Origin: Limisphaerales bacterium
GTDB lineage: Bacteria > Verrucomicrobiota > Verrucomicrobiia > Limisphaerales > UBA11358
Assembly (NCBI GenBank): GCA_003139955.1
Contig: PLHK01000154.1
Coordinates: 1-43,587, forward strand
Direction of reading: 5' to 3'
Length of the DNA stretch: 43,587 nt
Shown here: positions 1 to 7,800 of the stretch, one piece after another
Position numbering within the stretch: the first letter of the stretch is position 1
How the letters are laid out: each line of letters opens with the position of its first letter
The notes under the pieces: generated by a model
Told to the model about the DNA's origin: nothing
The model's input: only the letters and a program-made list of their open reading frames with translations
Databases searched by the model: none
Made by a program: the position numbers and the translations under genes

Positions 1-697
1 CGAGGCGTTCGGGCAGGCCGGCGGCGAGGATTTTTTTCTGCGCAGCCTCGATGTCGTAGTCGAGGCGGCGGAGCTCGATCGTCTGCGCGTCCATGTCGTA
101 GATGACGTAGGCGGCCTTGGGATTATTGTCGCGCGGCTGGCCGACGGCGCCGACGTTGATGAAATATTTTTTCGAGGAATCCACCTTGAACTTCGAGTAA
201 GTGCCGCCACGCACGACGGTGTCGCGCATGAACGCGACGGGGACGTGCGTGTGGCCGAAGAAACACATCTGCGTGTTCTGATACGGAAAACTGGCGGCGG
301 CGGCGAGCTTGTCGAAGACGTAACCCCAGCGTTCGGGCGCGTCGAGCGTGGCGTGAACCATGGTGAAGTTCGCAGCCATGCGCGAGTATTTCAAATCGCA
401 CAGCCACTGTTTGTCGTCGGTGGAAAGTTGATTGCGCGTCCAGATGACGGCTTCAGCGGCGTGCGGATTAAAACCTTCGAGATGGTTTTCGCTGGAGCAG
501 TATTCGTCGTGGTTGCCCTTGACGACGGGGATATTCAAGTCGCGCACGATCTGGAGGCATTCCTTGGGGTTGGCGTTGTAACCGACGACGTCGCCGAGGC
601 ATACGATGTGCGTGGCTTTCTGCGCGCGGATGTCCTCCAGCACGACCTGAAAAGCTTCCAGATTGCCGTGGATGTCTGCAATGATGGCGTATTTCAT
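1..697 (-). CDS. metallophosphoesterase (calcineurin-like, YfcE/MJ0936 type), 3' end cut by window
   Basis: A dinuclear-metal phosphoesterase of the calcineurin-like family, probably cytoplasmic; its substrate cannot be told. Read from the ATG at 697 on the minus strand, the protein starts MKYAIIADIHGNLEAF, which holds the D-x-H metal motif. It continues with CLGDVVGYNANP (GDxxG), VKGNHDEYC (GNHD) and FFGHTHVP (GHTH), in the order expected for the family. The 232 codons run open to the window edge, and the C-terminus lies outside. The family is usually about 240-250 residues, so little is missing. The start lies 3 bases after the stop of the acylphosphatase gene upstream, so the two are likely cotranscribed. 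Family identity is secure; cellular role is unknown. Confidence 0.9.
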   Translation of the reverse strand, partial: MKYAIIADIHGNLEAFQVVLEDIRAQKATHIVCLGDVVGYNANPKECLQIVRDLNIPVVKGNHDEYCSSENHLEGFNPHAAEAVIWTRNQLSTDDKQWLCDLKYSRMAANFTMVHATLDAPERWGYVFDKLAAAASFPYQNTQMCFFGHTHVPVAFMRDTVVRGGTYSKFKVDSSKKYFINVGAVGQPRDNNPKAAYVIYDMDAQTIELRRLDYDIEAAQKKILAAGLPERL

Positions 698-700
698 TTC

Positions 701-1000
701 CTAGCGAACAATCTCAAATCCCCGAAATTCATTTTTTGCGTCGCCCCAGATTACCTGTTCGTCCCGGATAAATCCAGCAAGACCTGCATCATGGAGCGCG
801 GCGCGGAAAGCTTCAAGTTCCGCGTGGCTGCCCTCGGCGACGAGTTCCACGCGGCCATCCGGCAGATTGCGGATGGTGCCGGTGATCTCAAAACCGGTGG
901 CGACGGTCTTGGCGGTGTAACGAAAGCCGACACCCTGCACGCGGCCGGAGAAAAAAACGGTCTTCCGGCGGCGCGCGGCGGGCTGAACCGGTTGCGGCAT
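701..1000 (-). CDS. acyP: acylphosphatase
   Basis: A small cytoplasmic enzyme that hydrolyses carboxyl-phosphate bonds such as acetyl-phosphate. The family signature is visible as VFFSGRVQGVGFRYTAKTVA, with the phosphate-binding loop GRVQGVGFR containing the catalytic Arg. It is followed by a GTIRNLPDGRVELVAEG segment, the second conserved block with the catalytic Asn. The open frame extends back to 1117, but that extension is Arg/Ser-rich and unlike the family. I chose the ATG at 1000, which gives 99 residues, close to the usual 90-100. No clear Shine-Dalgarno is seen. The gene ends 3 bases before the metallophosphoesterase start. Confidence 0.9.
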   Translation of the reverse strand: MPQPVQPAARRRKTVFFSGRVQGVGFRYTAKTVATGFEITGTIRNLPDGRVELVAEGSHAELEAFRAALHDAGLAGFIRDEQVIWGDAKNEFRGFEIVR

Positions 1001-1050
1001 GGCGGGATGAAGCCAAAGCCGCGCGCGGGATGCAATGTTTTTTGGCGACG

Positions 1051-1081
1051 CGGTCAAAGATTTGTCTTTTTGGTTTGACCG
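1051..1081. promoter_or_regulatory. inverted repeat in divergent intergenic region (possible operator)
   Basis: A perfect 8-base inverted repeat: CGGTCAAA at 1051-1058 and TTTGACCG at 1074-1081, separated by 15 bases. It lies between the divergent acylphosphatase gene and the pilM-like gene, where a dimeric regulator could bind. On the minus strand the left arm contains TTGACC, which could also serve as a -35 box. There is no experimental or comparative support from this window alone. Confidence 0.3.
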
Positions 1082-1164
1082 GCCTGCGGATTTGCCGTAA
1101 TCACTTCGCGCTGCCACACATAAAATTTGAACCCCGGATTTTTCAGTGGCAGGTTGTGTAACTC

Positions 1165-3042
1165 ATGCTGAACACCAAGTCATTTTTGACCGTTGATTTC
1201 GGAGCCGGCAGCCTCAAGCTCGCCGAATTTGAAATGGACGAGTCGGGCGGTTTGCGGCTCAAAAATTTTGCCATCAAGCCGCTCGGCCTTGAGGGTTCGC
1301 AAGAAAGCGCCCGCGAGAAAATCATCTTGCAGGCGTTGCAGGAAGTGTTCGCGGAAAAAGGGTTCAAGGCCAGGTTCGTCAACGGCTGCGCGCCGGGCTT
1401 CCAGGTTTTTTCCAAGTTCGTCAAGCTGCCGCCGGTGGACGCGACCAAGGTCAGCCAGATCATCCAATACGAGGCGCAGCAGAACGTGCCGTTTCCGTTG
1501 AGCGAAGTGGTGTGGGATTATCAAATCCTCGGCTCGACGGCGAGCGGCGAGCTGGAAGTGCTGCTCGTCGCCATCAAGTCCGAGATTGTCGAGGGGCTTT
1601 TTCGCGTGGCCGACCAGGCGAAGTTGAAGCTGCAACTGTGCGACGCCTCGGCCGCCGCGCTGTGCAACGCGTTCCGGTATAATTATGGCGACTTGGAAGA
1701 TTGCACGATGCTGCTGGACATCGGCGCGAAGACGAGCAACCTGCTGTTCTTTGAAAAGGGAAAGGTTTTTTCACGCAGCATCAACCTGGGCGCGAACATC
1801 ATCACGCAGGATTTTGCGACCGAGGCGAAGTTGAAATTTGACGAGGCGGAAAAAATAAAGATCGCGGAGGGCTTTGTCAGCCTCGGCGGCGCTTATGAAG
1901 AGCCGGACAATCCGCAGCAGGCGGCGATCTCCAAGATCGCGCGGCAGTTCATGACCAAGCTGCACATTCAGGTGAACCAGACGATGCAGTTTTATCGCGG
2001 CCAGCAGGGCGGCTCGGCGCCGCAGCGATTGTTTTTGTCCGGCGGCGCTAGCATCATGCCTTACACGGCGCAGTTTTTTGCGGAAAAATTGAACGTGCCG
2101 GTGGAGTATTTCAATCCGTTCCGCAACGTGCAGATTGATCCATCGGTGGATCTGGAAGAGCTTTCGCGCGTCGCGCATGGTTTGGGCGAAGTGGTCGGTC
2201 TCGGCCTGCGCAATCTGGCCAACTGTCCGGTGGAAATGAATCTGATGCCGGAAAGCACGTTGCGCTGGCAGTCGCTCAACCAGAAAAAACCCTACTTTGT
2301 CGCCACGGTCATCAGCCTGGTGCTGGTGGCCTTTGGCGTGGGCTTTTTGTTCCAGAAGCTCGCGGTCAACAAGGAGCGTGAGATCGACCGGCTGGGACCC
2401 GTTGTCGCCGATTTGAGCAACAAGGTTGACCGCTTTAATTCGGCCTTCAAAAAACTTCAACGGACGCAGGCCGAGGCCGGCCAGATTACGACGTGGCTGC
2501 AGCAGCGTTATTATTGGGTTGATTTTCTGGCGGAGATGCGCCGCGCGCTCATCCGTTCCGAAGCTGACATTCGTAATAAATTGTCCGCGCAAAAGGCGGG
2601 CGTGGATGTCGGCATCTGGGTGGAGCGGATGACTTCGGCTTCCAATCCGGCCGCATCGGCAGACAGCAGTGCTGCCGCGCCGATGCCGCCGGTGGGGTTG
2701 CCCGGCGCAATCGCATCACCCGCGATGTTGTTAGGTTTCCGACCGTCGGCGTCCGGTGGGGTTGCGCCGCCTGACGACAATGCCGGCCAGCCTTTGGCGG
2801 TCACCCCGGTCACTACGGTCTCCAACAGCCTCATCACGCTGGTTTGCCGCGCCGTGAACCTGACGGCCATTGATCCGTCGGCCAACAACGAAATCGCCTA
2901 TGCGGTCGAGAACGAGATGAAAAATTCGCCGCTGGTGAATCCCCAGGCGACCCAATTGGACGGCGAGATGACGCCGGATGATGTGCATGGCACCTTCACG
3001 TTCACGGTGAATGTGACGCCGCTCAACCCGCTTAAATTTTGA
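1165..3042 (+). CDS. pilM: PilM-PilN fusion, type IV pilus/T2SS-like alignment protein
   Basis: The cytoplasmic actin-like PilM module is fused to a membrane-anchored PilN-like part. Residues 1-345 show the actin-like ATPase fold: phosphate-1 loop VDFGAGSLKLAEF near residue 10, phosphate-2 loop LLDIGAKTSN with D185, and an adenosine-type LFLSGGASIMP. A single hydrophobic segment at about 378-400 is followed by a coiled-coil-prone stretch (KEREIDRLGPVVADLSNKVD) and a Pro/Ala-rich periplasmic region, as in PilN. PilM alone is normally about 350 residues, so 625 residues fits a fusion. The stop is followed one base later by the next ATG. By family knowledge it couples the cytoplasmic motor to the inner-membrane alignment complex. 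No motor ATPase, pilin or PilC gene is in the window. Confidence 0.85.
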   Translation: MLNTKSFLTVDFGAGSLKLAEFEMDESGGLRLKNFAIKPLGLEGSQESAREKIILQALQEVFAEKGFKARFVNGCAPGFQVFSKFVKLPPVDATKVSQIIQYEAQQNVPFPLSEVVWDYQILGSTASGELEVLLVAIKSEIVEGLFRVADQAKLKLQLCDASAAALCNAFRYNYGDLEDCTMLLDIGAKTSNLLFFEKGKVFSRSINLGANIITQDFATEAKLKFDEAEKIKIAEGFVSLGGAYEEPDNPQQAAISKIARQFMTKLHIQVNQTMQFYRGQQGGSAPQRLFLSGGASIMPYTAQFFAEKLNVPVEYFNPFRNVQIDPSVDLEELSRVAHGLGEVVGLGLRNLANCPVEMNLMPESTLRWQSLNQKKPYFVATVISLVLVAFGVGFLFQKLAVNKEREIDRLGPVVADLSNKVDRFNSAFKKLQRTQAEAGQITTWLQQRYYWVDFLAEMRRALIRSEADIRNKLSAQKAGVDVGIWVERMTSASNPAASADSSAAAPMPPVGLPGAIASPAMLLGFRPSASGGVAPPDDNAGQPLAVTPVTTVSNSLITLVCRAVNLTAIDPSANNEIAYAVENEMKNSPLVNPQATQLDGEMTPDDVHGTFTFTVNVTPLNPLKF

Positions 3043-3043
3043 T

Positions 3044-3982
3044 ATGGGCTGGATCAAGCGAAATCTTTTTTTTGTGATCGGCGGCGTGGTCACGCTCGGG
3101 TTGCTGGGCGCGGGCGGCTTTTATATTTACACGGGCTGGGACCGGAATTCCCAGGCGGCGGAGAAGCTCAATGAGATCTACGGTACGCTCCGCAATCTCC
3201 AGACCGAGAAATTTACCGGCGGCAACGGGCAGGTGGACAACAGCCGGACCGCCCGGGAGCAGCAACAGCAGTTGCGTTCATGGATTGACAGCACCACCAA
3301 TTATTTCCAGCCCATCTTGGCCATCCCGGCGGACGACATCACCAGCGAAAATTTTGCCGAAGCCTTGCGCCGCACGGTGGATGCTTTGCAACGCGAGGCG
3401 GGAACTGCCGGCGTCACGCTGCCGCCCGGATATGATTTTTCATTTTCCGCCCAACGTCTGCTGGTCAACTTCGCTCCCGGCAGTCTGGAACCGCTGGCGG
3501 TGCAGTTGGGCGAGGTCAGGGTGATTGCGGAAACGGTTTTTGCCGCGCGCGTCAATGCCTTGGACGGCATCCAGCGTCTGCGGGTGTCGGGCGATGACAT
3601 GGCGGGTTCGCAAGGCGACTACACCGACGAGCATGCGGTCACGAATAATCTGGCCGTGCTCACGCCTTATGTCGTCACGTTCCGCTGTTTCACGCCGGAG
3701 CTGGCGCGCGTGGTCACCGGTTTTGCGGATTCCCCGAATATGTTTTTGGTCAAGGCGATCAATATCCAGCCGGCGGGCATATCATCTTCAGCACCGGAAA
3801 ATGCCGCGCCCGGAATGCCGGGTTTGATGAATGGGCGTCCGCCGTGGGGGTTCGGCTTGCCGGGTCCGGCGCCGGTTGCGCCGCCGCCGGCGGACAAGGG
3901 CGGGTTGCCAACGGTTTTGAAGGAGCAGCTCCTGCGCGTTACGTTGATAGTGGAGATCGTGAAACTGTTGCCGAAGAGTTAA
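3044..3982 (+). CDS. Amuc_1100-like membrane-anchored protein (PilO-type position)
   Basis: An inner-membrane protein with a large periplasmic part. It has one N-terminal transmembrane helix at about residues 7-29 (VIGGVVTLGLLGAGGFYIYTG), then a helical stretch containing LNEIYGTLRNLQTEK, two alpha/beta-looking segments, a Pro/Gly-rich linker near 255-285, and a final strand pair ending LKEQLLRVTLIVEIVKLL. This order matches what I remember of Akkermansia muciniphila Amuc_1100: anchor, coiled coil, two small domains, Pro/Ala linker, then a terminal KEQVFVQVSLNLVHF-like strand. Length is also close (312 versus about 317). Gene order beside a PilM-like gene and a secretin supports this. Identity is inferred from pattern and context, not from a search. 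The ATG lies one base after the preceding stop. Confidence 0.7.
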   Translation: MGWIKRNLFFVIGGVVTLGLLGAGGFYIYTGWDRNSQAAEKLNEIYGTLRNLQTEKFTGGNGQVDNSRTAREQQQQLRSWIDSTTNYFQPILAIPADDITSENFAEALRRTVDALQREAGTAGVTLPPGYDFSFSAQRLLVNFAPGSLEPLAVQLGEVRVIAETVFAARVNALDGIQRLRVSGDDMAGSQGDYTDEHAVTNNLAVLTPYVVTFRCFTPELARVVTGFADSPNMFLVKAINIQPAGISSSAPENAAPGMPGLMNGRPPWGFGLPGPAPVAPPPADKGGLPTVLKEQLLRVTLIVEIVKLLPKS

Positions 3983-3983
3983 G

Positions 3984-4772
3984 ATGCAATTTCTCAAAAA
4001 ACATTACGAAAAGATTTTGCTGGGCATTGTACTGGCGGGTCTGATCGGCGTGCTGGTGTTCATGCTGTTCTACATCGCCGCCGACAAGCAGGCCATGGAG
4101 CTGACCACCAGCGGTATTATCAATGCGTCGGCCAAGGTCTTGCCGGATCTGGATTTGACGGCCAATGACGCGGCGCTGGCGCGGCTGCAATCGCCCGTGC
4201 AACTGGATTTGGAAACGGGCAACATGGTGTTCAATCCGTTTGAATGGCAAAAATCGCTGGATGGCTCACTGATCAAAAAGGACACCAGCGTCGGCGCCCA
4301 AGTCGCGGTGGTGACCGGCATCACGCCGTTGTATCTGGTGCTGACCTTGGAATCGGTCATGACCAATGAGCTGGGCGCCCGCTATGTCATCGGCGTGGAA
4401 AAACAGGCGGCGGCCACACCTGCCAAGCGGCACAAACAGCAGCACTATGTTTCCCCGGGCGAAAAACCGAACGATACGTTCGCGTTGCTTGAGGTCAAGG
4501 GGCCGCCGGAAAACCCCGATGCCCTGGTGTTGAAAATTTTGGATACCGGCGAGACCGCCTCGGTTGCCTATGGCAAGCCCTTCCGCCGTGTGGATGGTTA
4601 CCTGGCCGATCTCCGCTACGACCCCGAGAAAAAAGTTTTTCACGGCCGCCGCGCGGGTGATAAAATTTCCTTTGGCGGCACGGATTATGTCTTTGTCGAT
4701 ATCAAGCCGGATGGGTTGACCTTGTCCGACCAGTCGAATGGAAAAAAAACTCCTTTGCCATTTGCGCCCTGA
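3984..4772 (+). CDS. membrane-anchored pilus-complex protein, PilP/Amuc_1099 position
   Basis: This 262-residue protein has one transmembrane helix at about residues 9-31 (ILLGIVLAGLIGVLVFMLFY) and the rest predicted outside the cytoplasm. The C-terminal part, from about residue 165, has short strand-like repeats ending FGGTDYVFVDIKPDGLTLSD. That is reminiscent of the small beta domains of PilP/GspC that contact the secretin. I do not recognise a named domain. Its place between the Amuc_1100-like gene and the secretin, and the one-base gap after the upstream stop, support a role as the periplasmic link to the secretin. Function is inferred from position. Confidence 0.6.
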   Translation: MQFLKKHYEKILLGIVLAGLIGVLVFMLFYIAADKQAMELTTSGIINASAKVLPDLDLTANDAALARLQSPVQLDLETGNMVFNPFEWQKSLDGSLIKKDTSVGAQVAVVTGITPLYLVLTLESVMTNELGARYVIGVEKQAAATPAKRHKQQHYVSPGEKPNDTFALLEVKGPPENPDALVLKILDTGETASVAYGKPFRRVDGYLADLRYDPEKKVFHGRRAGDKISFGGTDYVFVDIKPDGLTLSDQSNGKKTPLPFAP

Positions 4773-4823
4773 CTGTTAAAAATCTAAATTAGACCGCGCC
4801 ACATTGAAGAACCTCATATTGCC

Positions 4824-7127
4824 ATGACAAAAGCCGCCATCCTTTGCTTCGGCCTCGCCGCTCTGGTCGTCTTGCCCGCCACTGTGCCGGCCCAAGATGA
4901 TAATGATTCCACCGCCATGGCGGTCAACGAAGCGGTGTTGCGCCAGGCCAACACCATCGTGCTGCGCGGCAAACTGGCCGAGGCCAGCCACGCCAACCAG
5001 TCGGGCGATATTGTCACTGCGGCCAAGCTCTATCAGGAATCGTGCGAACTTGTGCAGCAAATTGGTTCGGGCATTGATCCCGAAGCGGCGCAGGCGGTCA
5101 GCGGCCTGGCCACCACGCGGCTGACATTGGCGAAGCAAGATCAGGCCAATGGTGATTTGCGGGATGCCGCCACGCAGGCGCAGCAGGTTCTGAATGTGGA
5201 TCCGAAAAATCCGGACGCGCTGGCTTTCAAAAAGCAGAACGACCAGATGCTCGCCGCTCTCAAGGGGCAGATTCCGAGTCCCGCCGCTCTGGATCAGGCG
5301 GCGCAAGTGGCGGCGCAAAAAACGGACGCCGGCACGCTGGTGCAGGATGGAAAATTACTTTATGAGATGGGCAAGCTGGATGATGCGGAAGCCAAATTAA
5401 GTCAAGCGCTTGTGCTGAACCCGGATGATCCGGCGGCCTTTTATTATTTAAACCTGATCCAGCAGGGCCGATTTGCCCGCGAAGCGGCGATGCATACGGT
5501 GGACACGCAGAAACGCATGCAGCACGTCGAAAAACAGTGGGTTTTGCCCACCACCAGCTATTCTTTGCCCTCACCCAATGCCTACGCCACCAACAATCTG
5601 GTCTATACGGGACCCGGTCGGCAGACGATCATTTCAAAGCTCGATCGTATCCACCTCGACAACGTGTCCTACGACGGCCTGCCGTTGAGCGAAGTGCTGC
5701 GCAACTTGTCGGAACAATCCAAGCTCCGCGATCCCGAACACAAGGGCATCAATTTTTTGATCAATCCTAACCCGGATCAATCCGGTGAACCGGTCGCGGC
5801 GACGGCGGCGGGCGGCGGTATTTATGGTCTTCGTGGCGGCGCGGTTCCGACAATCGATCCGTCCACTGGATTGCCGGTCGCCGCCGCCACGGCTGACAGC
5901 GGTAACGGTGGCGAGCCGGTGGATGTCGGTTCCTTCATTGTGAAAATTCCCAGTCTGACAGATGTCCGGCTGGCGGATGTTTTGGACGCCATTGTCATGG
6001 TGACCGACCATCCGATCAAATATTCGGTGGAAGATTTCGCCGTGGTTTTTTCTGCGAAAGGCGCGGATGTCCCGCAGTTGTTTATGCGCAGTTTCAAGGT
6101 GGATCCCAACACATTTTATTCCGGCCTCGAAAGCGTTGGTTCGGCAACGTTTGGCTCTATCAACAATAATAATAACAACAGTGGCAGCAGTAACGGTAAC
6201 AACAACAATAACAACAATAATAACAGCAACGGCGGCGGGAGCGGTGGTGCGGTCGTCGGGGTGGTGAACGCCTTTTCCGGTGAGGGCAGCCTACGCACCA
6301 GCGGTAACAACCAGAATGGCGGTAATTATGGTGGTAATAATGGTGGTAATAATCAGAACGGTGCGGTTGCCAACCTTGGATATAATGCCGGCAACACTGG
6401 TGGCGGTGGTGGCGGCAATATCGGTGGTGGTGGTGGCTTGCGTTATGTCACAACCATCAATCCGGCTTCCGAAGTGAGTGAGGCTGCCCGGGCATTTTTC
6501 ACGACGCTCGGGGTCAACCTGCAAAATCCGCCGGGAAAATCTGTTTTTTTCAACGACCGCTCGGGTTTGCTTTTTGTGAAGGCCACGTCGGATGATTTGG
6601 ACACGATCGAACGGGCCATCGAGATTTTGGATAAGGTCGCTCCGCAGGTGCATATCAAGTCGCGCTTCATCGAGGTGCAGCAGAACGATAACAAGGCGCT
6701 TGGCTTCGACTGGTATCTGGGTCAGGTAAACGCGGGTAACAGCGTGGTGGCCCAGGGCGGCAATCCTGGTTCGTTGAATGTGCCGACCTCATCGGCAAAT
6801 CCGCTGGGGGCGTTTCCCGGCGCCACGGCGGCCAATACGATTGGCGATACCGGCCAGGAACTATTTTCCAGCGGCCTGGCCAGTGGATCGGGATCCGCCA
6901 CCGCCACGATCACGGGCATATTGACCAATCCGAATTTTCAGGTGGTCATCCACGCGCTACAGCAGCGGCAAGGTTTTGAATCCTTGGCCGAACCCGAGAT
7001 AACCACCACCAGCGGACGCCAGACCCAAATCCGCGCCACCCAGATCATCACCGTCATCACCGGAGTCAATTACGAACAGGGCACGGCGGCCAGCATTGGT
7101 AATGGCACCACCGGCACGACACAATAA
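4824..7127 (+). CDS. pilQ: secretin, N-terminal part: TPR, N-domains and first part of the barrel/gate
   Basis: An exported outer-membrane secretin component of 767 residues. A signal peptide (about residues 1-23, cut after VPAQ) is followed by TPR-like helices at about 30-215. Secretin N-type domains come next (about 270-430), then an Asn/Gly-rich low-complexity linker (447-540). Another N domain follows (SGLLFVKATSDDLDTIERAI), and then the start of the secretin family domain (VHIKSRFIEVQQNDNKALGF). The frame stops just after ITVITGVNYEQG, the position of the VPVxTG gate segment in other secretins. The missing half is in the next gene. Akkermansia Amuc_1098 is the likely counterpart, from memory. 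It may be a real two-piece secretin; see the findings. Confidence 0.85.
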   Translation: MTKAAILCFGLAALVVLPATVPAQDDNDSTAMAVNEAVLRQANTIVLRGKLAEASHANQSGDIVTAAKLYQESCELVQQIGSGIDPEAAQAVSGLATTRLTLAKQDQANGDLRDAATQAQQVLNVDPKNPDALAFKKQNDQMLAALKGQIPSPAALDQAAQVAAQKTDAGTLVQDGKLLYEMGKLDDAEAKLSQALVLNPDDPAAFYYLNLIQQGRFAREAAMHTVDTQKRMQHVEKQWVLPTTSYSLPSPNAYATNNLVYTGPGRQTIISKLDRIHLDNVSYDGLPLSEVLRNLSEQSKLRDPEHKGINFLINPNPDQSGEPVAATAAGGGIYGLRGGAVPTIDPSTGLPVAAATADSGNGGEPVDVGSFIVKIPSLTDVRLADVLDAIVMVTDHPIKYSVEDFAVVFSAKGADVPQLFMRSFKVDPNTFYSGLESVGSATFGSINNNNNNSGSSNGNNNNNNNNNSNGGGSGGAVVGVVNAFSGEGSLRTSGNNQNGGNYGGNNGGNNQNGAVANLGYNAGNTGGGGGGNIGGGGGLRYVTTINPASEVSEAARAFFTTLGVNLQNPPGKSVFFNDRSGLLFVKATSDDLDTIERAIEILDKVAPQVHIKSRFIEVQQNDNKALGFDWYLGQVNAGNSVVAQGGNPGSLNVPTSSANPLGAFPGATAANTIGDTGQELFSSGLASGSGSATATITGILTNPNFQVVIHALQQRQGFESLAEPEITTTSGRQTQIRATQIITVITGVNYEQGTAASIGNGTTGTTQ

Positions 7128-7140
7128 TCAACAACCAGCG

Positions 7141-7147
7141 AGAAGGA
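7141..7147 (+). promoter_or_regulatory. ribosome binding site of secretin second half
   Basis: AGAAGGA (within GAGAAGGA from 7140) lies 5 bases before the ATG at 7153. It is stronger than the sites before most genes in this cluster, several of which start one base after, or overlapping, the previous stop with no visible Shine-Dalgarno. It argues that the second secretin half is started independently rather than reached by frameshifting. Confidence 0.6.
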
Positions 7148-7152
7148 TTCAA

Positions 7153-7800
7153 ATGAAAGATTTACCAGCAAAGAACGGCATGAGACTGGCGCTTGTGACC
7201 CTGTTGTTGCTCGCCGCCGCCGCCCGGGCGCAAACCGTCAACAATCAGGCCGGCACTTCCGCCATCACCTTCGACACGCAACCGGTCGAGACCGGGCCGA
7301 TCCTGGATGTCGTGCCGTATGTTTTGTCGGATGGCTACACCATCAATATGGCGCTCATTCCGTCCGTGACTGTATTTAACGGCTATGACACGCCGCCGAC
7401 CATTCCCAACGTCACCGGCAACCTGAATGTCGTTCAACTGCCCGTCATTCTTCCGGACTTCACCGTGCGGCAAGTGGTCACCACCGTGAATGTCTGGGAC
7501 AACCAGACCGTCGTCCTCGGCGGCTTGATTTCCTCGCAGATTCAATCTACCAAACAGCAGGTTCCCGTCATTGGCGATCTGCCTTTGTTGGGTCGCCTGT
7601 TTCAAAGCCAGAGCAAGACGACGCAGAAAAAGAACCTCATGATTTTTGTGACCGCCACTCTTGTTGACCCCGCCGGCAACCGGGTGCATTCCGATGATGA
7701 TTTGCCGTTTGCCCAGAACGCATTCCCATCCCAGCCGCCGGACGCCGGCAAGGTGACGGAAACTGAGCAGAAAATTCCGCCGCCCGTGGTGTCTGAGTGA
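7153..7800 (+). CDS. secretin, C-terminal part with its own signal peptide
   Basis: This gene encodes the second half of a secretin barrel as a separate exported protein of 215 residues. The ATG at 7153 follows GAGAAGGA with good spacing, and the protein begins with a clear signal peptide (MRLALVTLLLLAAAARAQ, cleavage after ARA). The mature part starts at the point where the upstream frame stops: FDTQPVETGPILDVVPYVLS, then LPVILPDFTVRQVVTTVNVW, DNQTVVLGGLISSQ, and the classic secretin end VPVIGDLPLLGRLFQSQSKT with LMIFVTATLVDP. A longer in-frame reading from 7096 exists but would lack an RBS and bury the signal peptide. The last four bases overlap the GTG start of the exonuclease gene. Confidence 0.85.
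   Translation: MKDLPAKNGMRLALVTLLLLAAAARAQTVNNQAGTSAITFDTQPVETGPILDVVPYVLSDGYTINMALIPSVTVFNGYDTPPTIPNVTGNLNVVQLPVILPDFTVRQVVTTVNVWDNQTVVLGGLISSQIQSTKQQVPVIGDLPLLGRLFQSQSKTTQKKNLMIFVTATLVDPAGNRVHSDDDLPFAQNAFPSQPPDAGKVTETEQKIPPPVVSE

Noticed and set aside
245-1078. 277-residue plus-strand frame
   Set aside because: It is antisense to the clear metallophosphoesterase and acylphosphatase genes and has no recognisable motifs.
7096-7152. Reading the secretin as one chain joined by a frameshift
   Set aside because: The second frame has a strong Shine-Dalgarno and a signal peptide at 7153, and a fused product would bury that hydrophobic segment in the gate.
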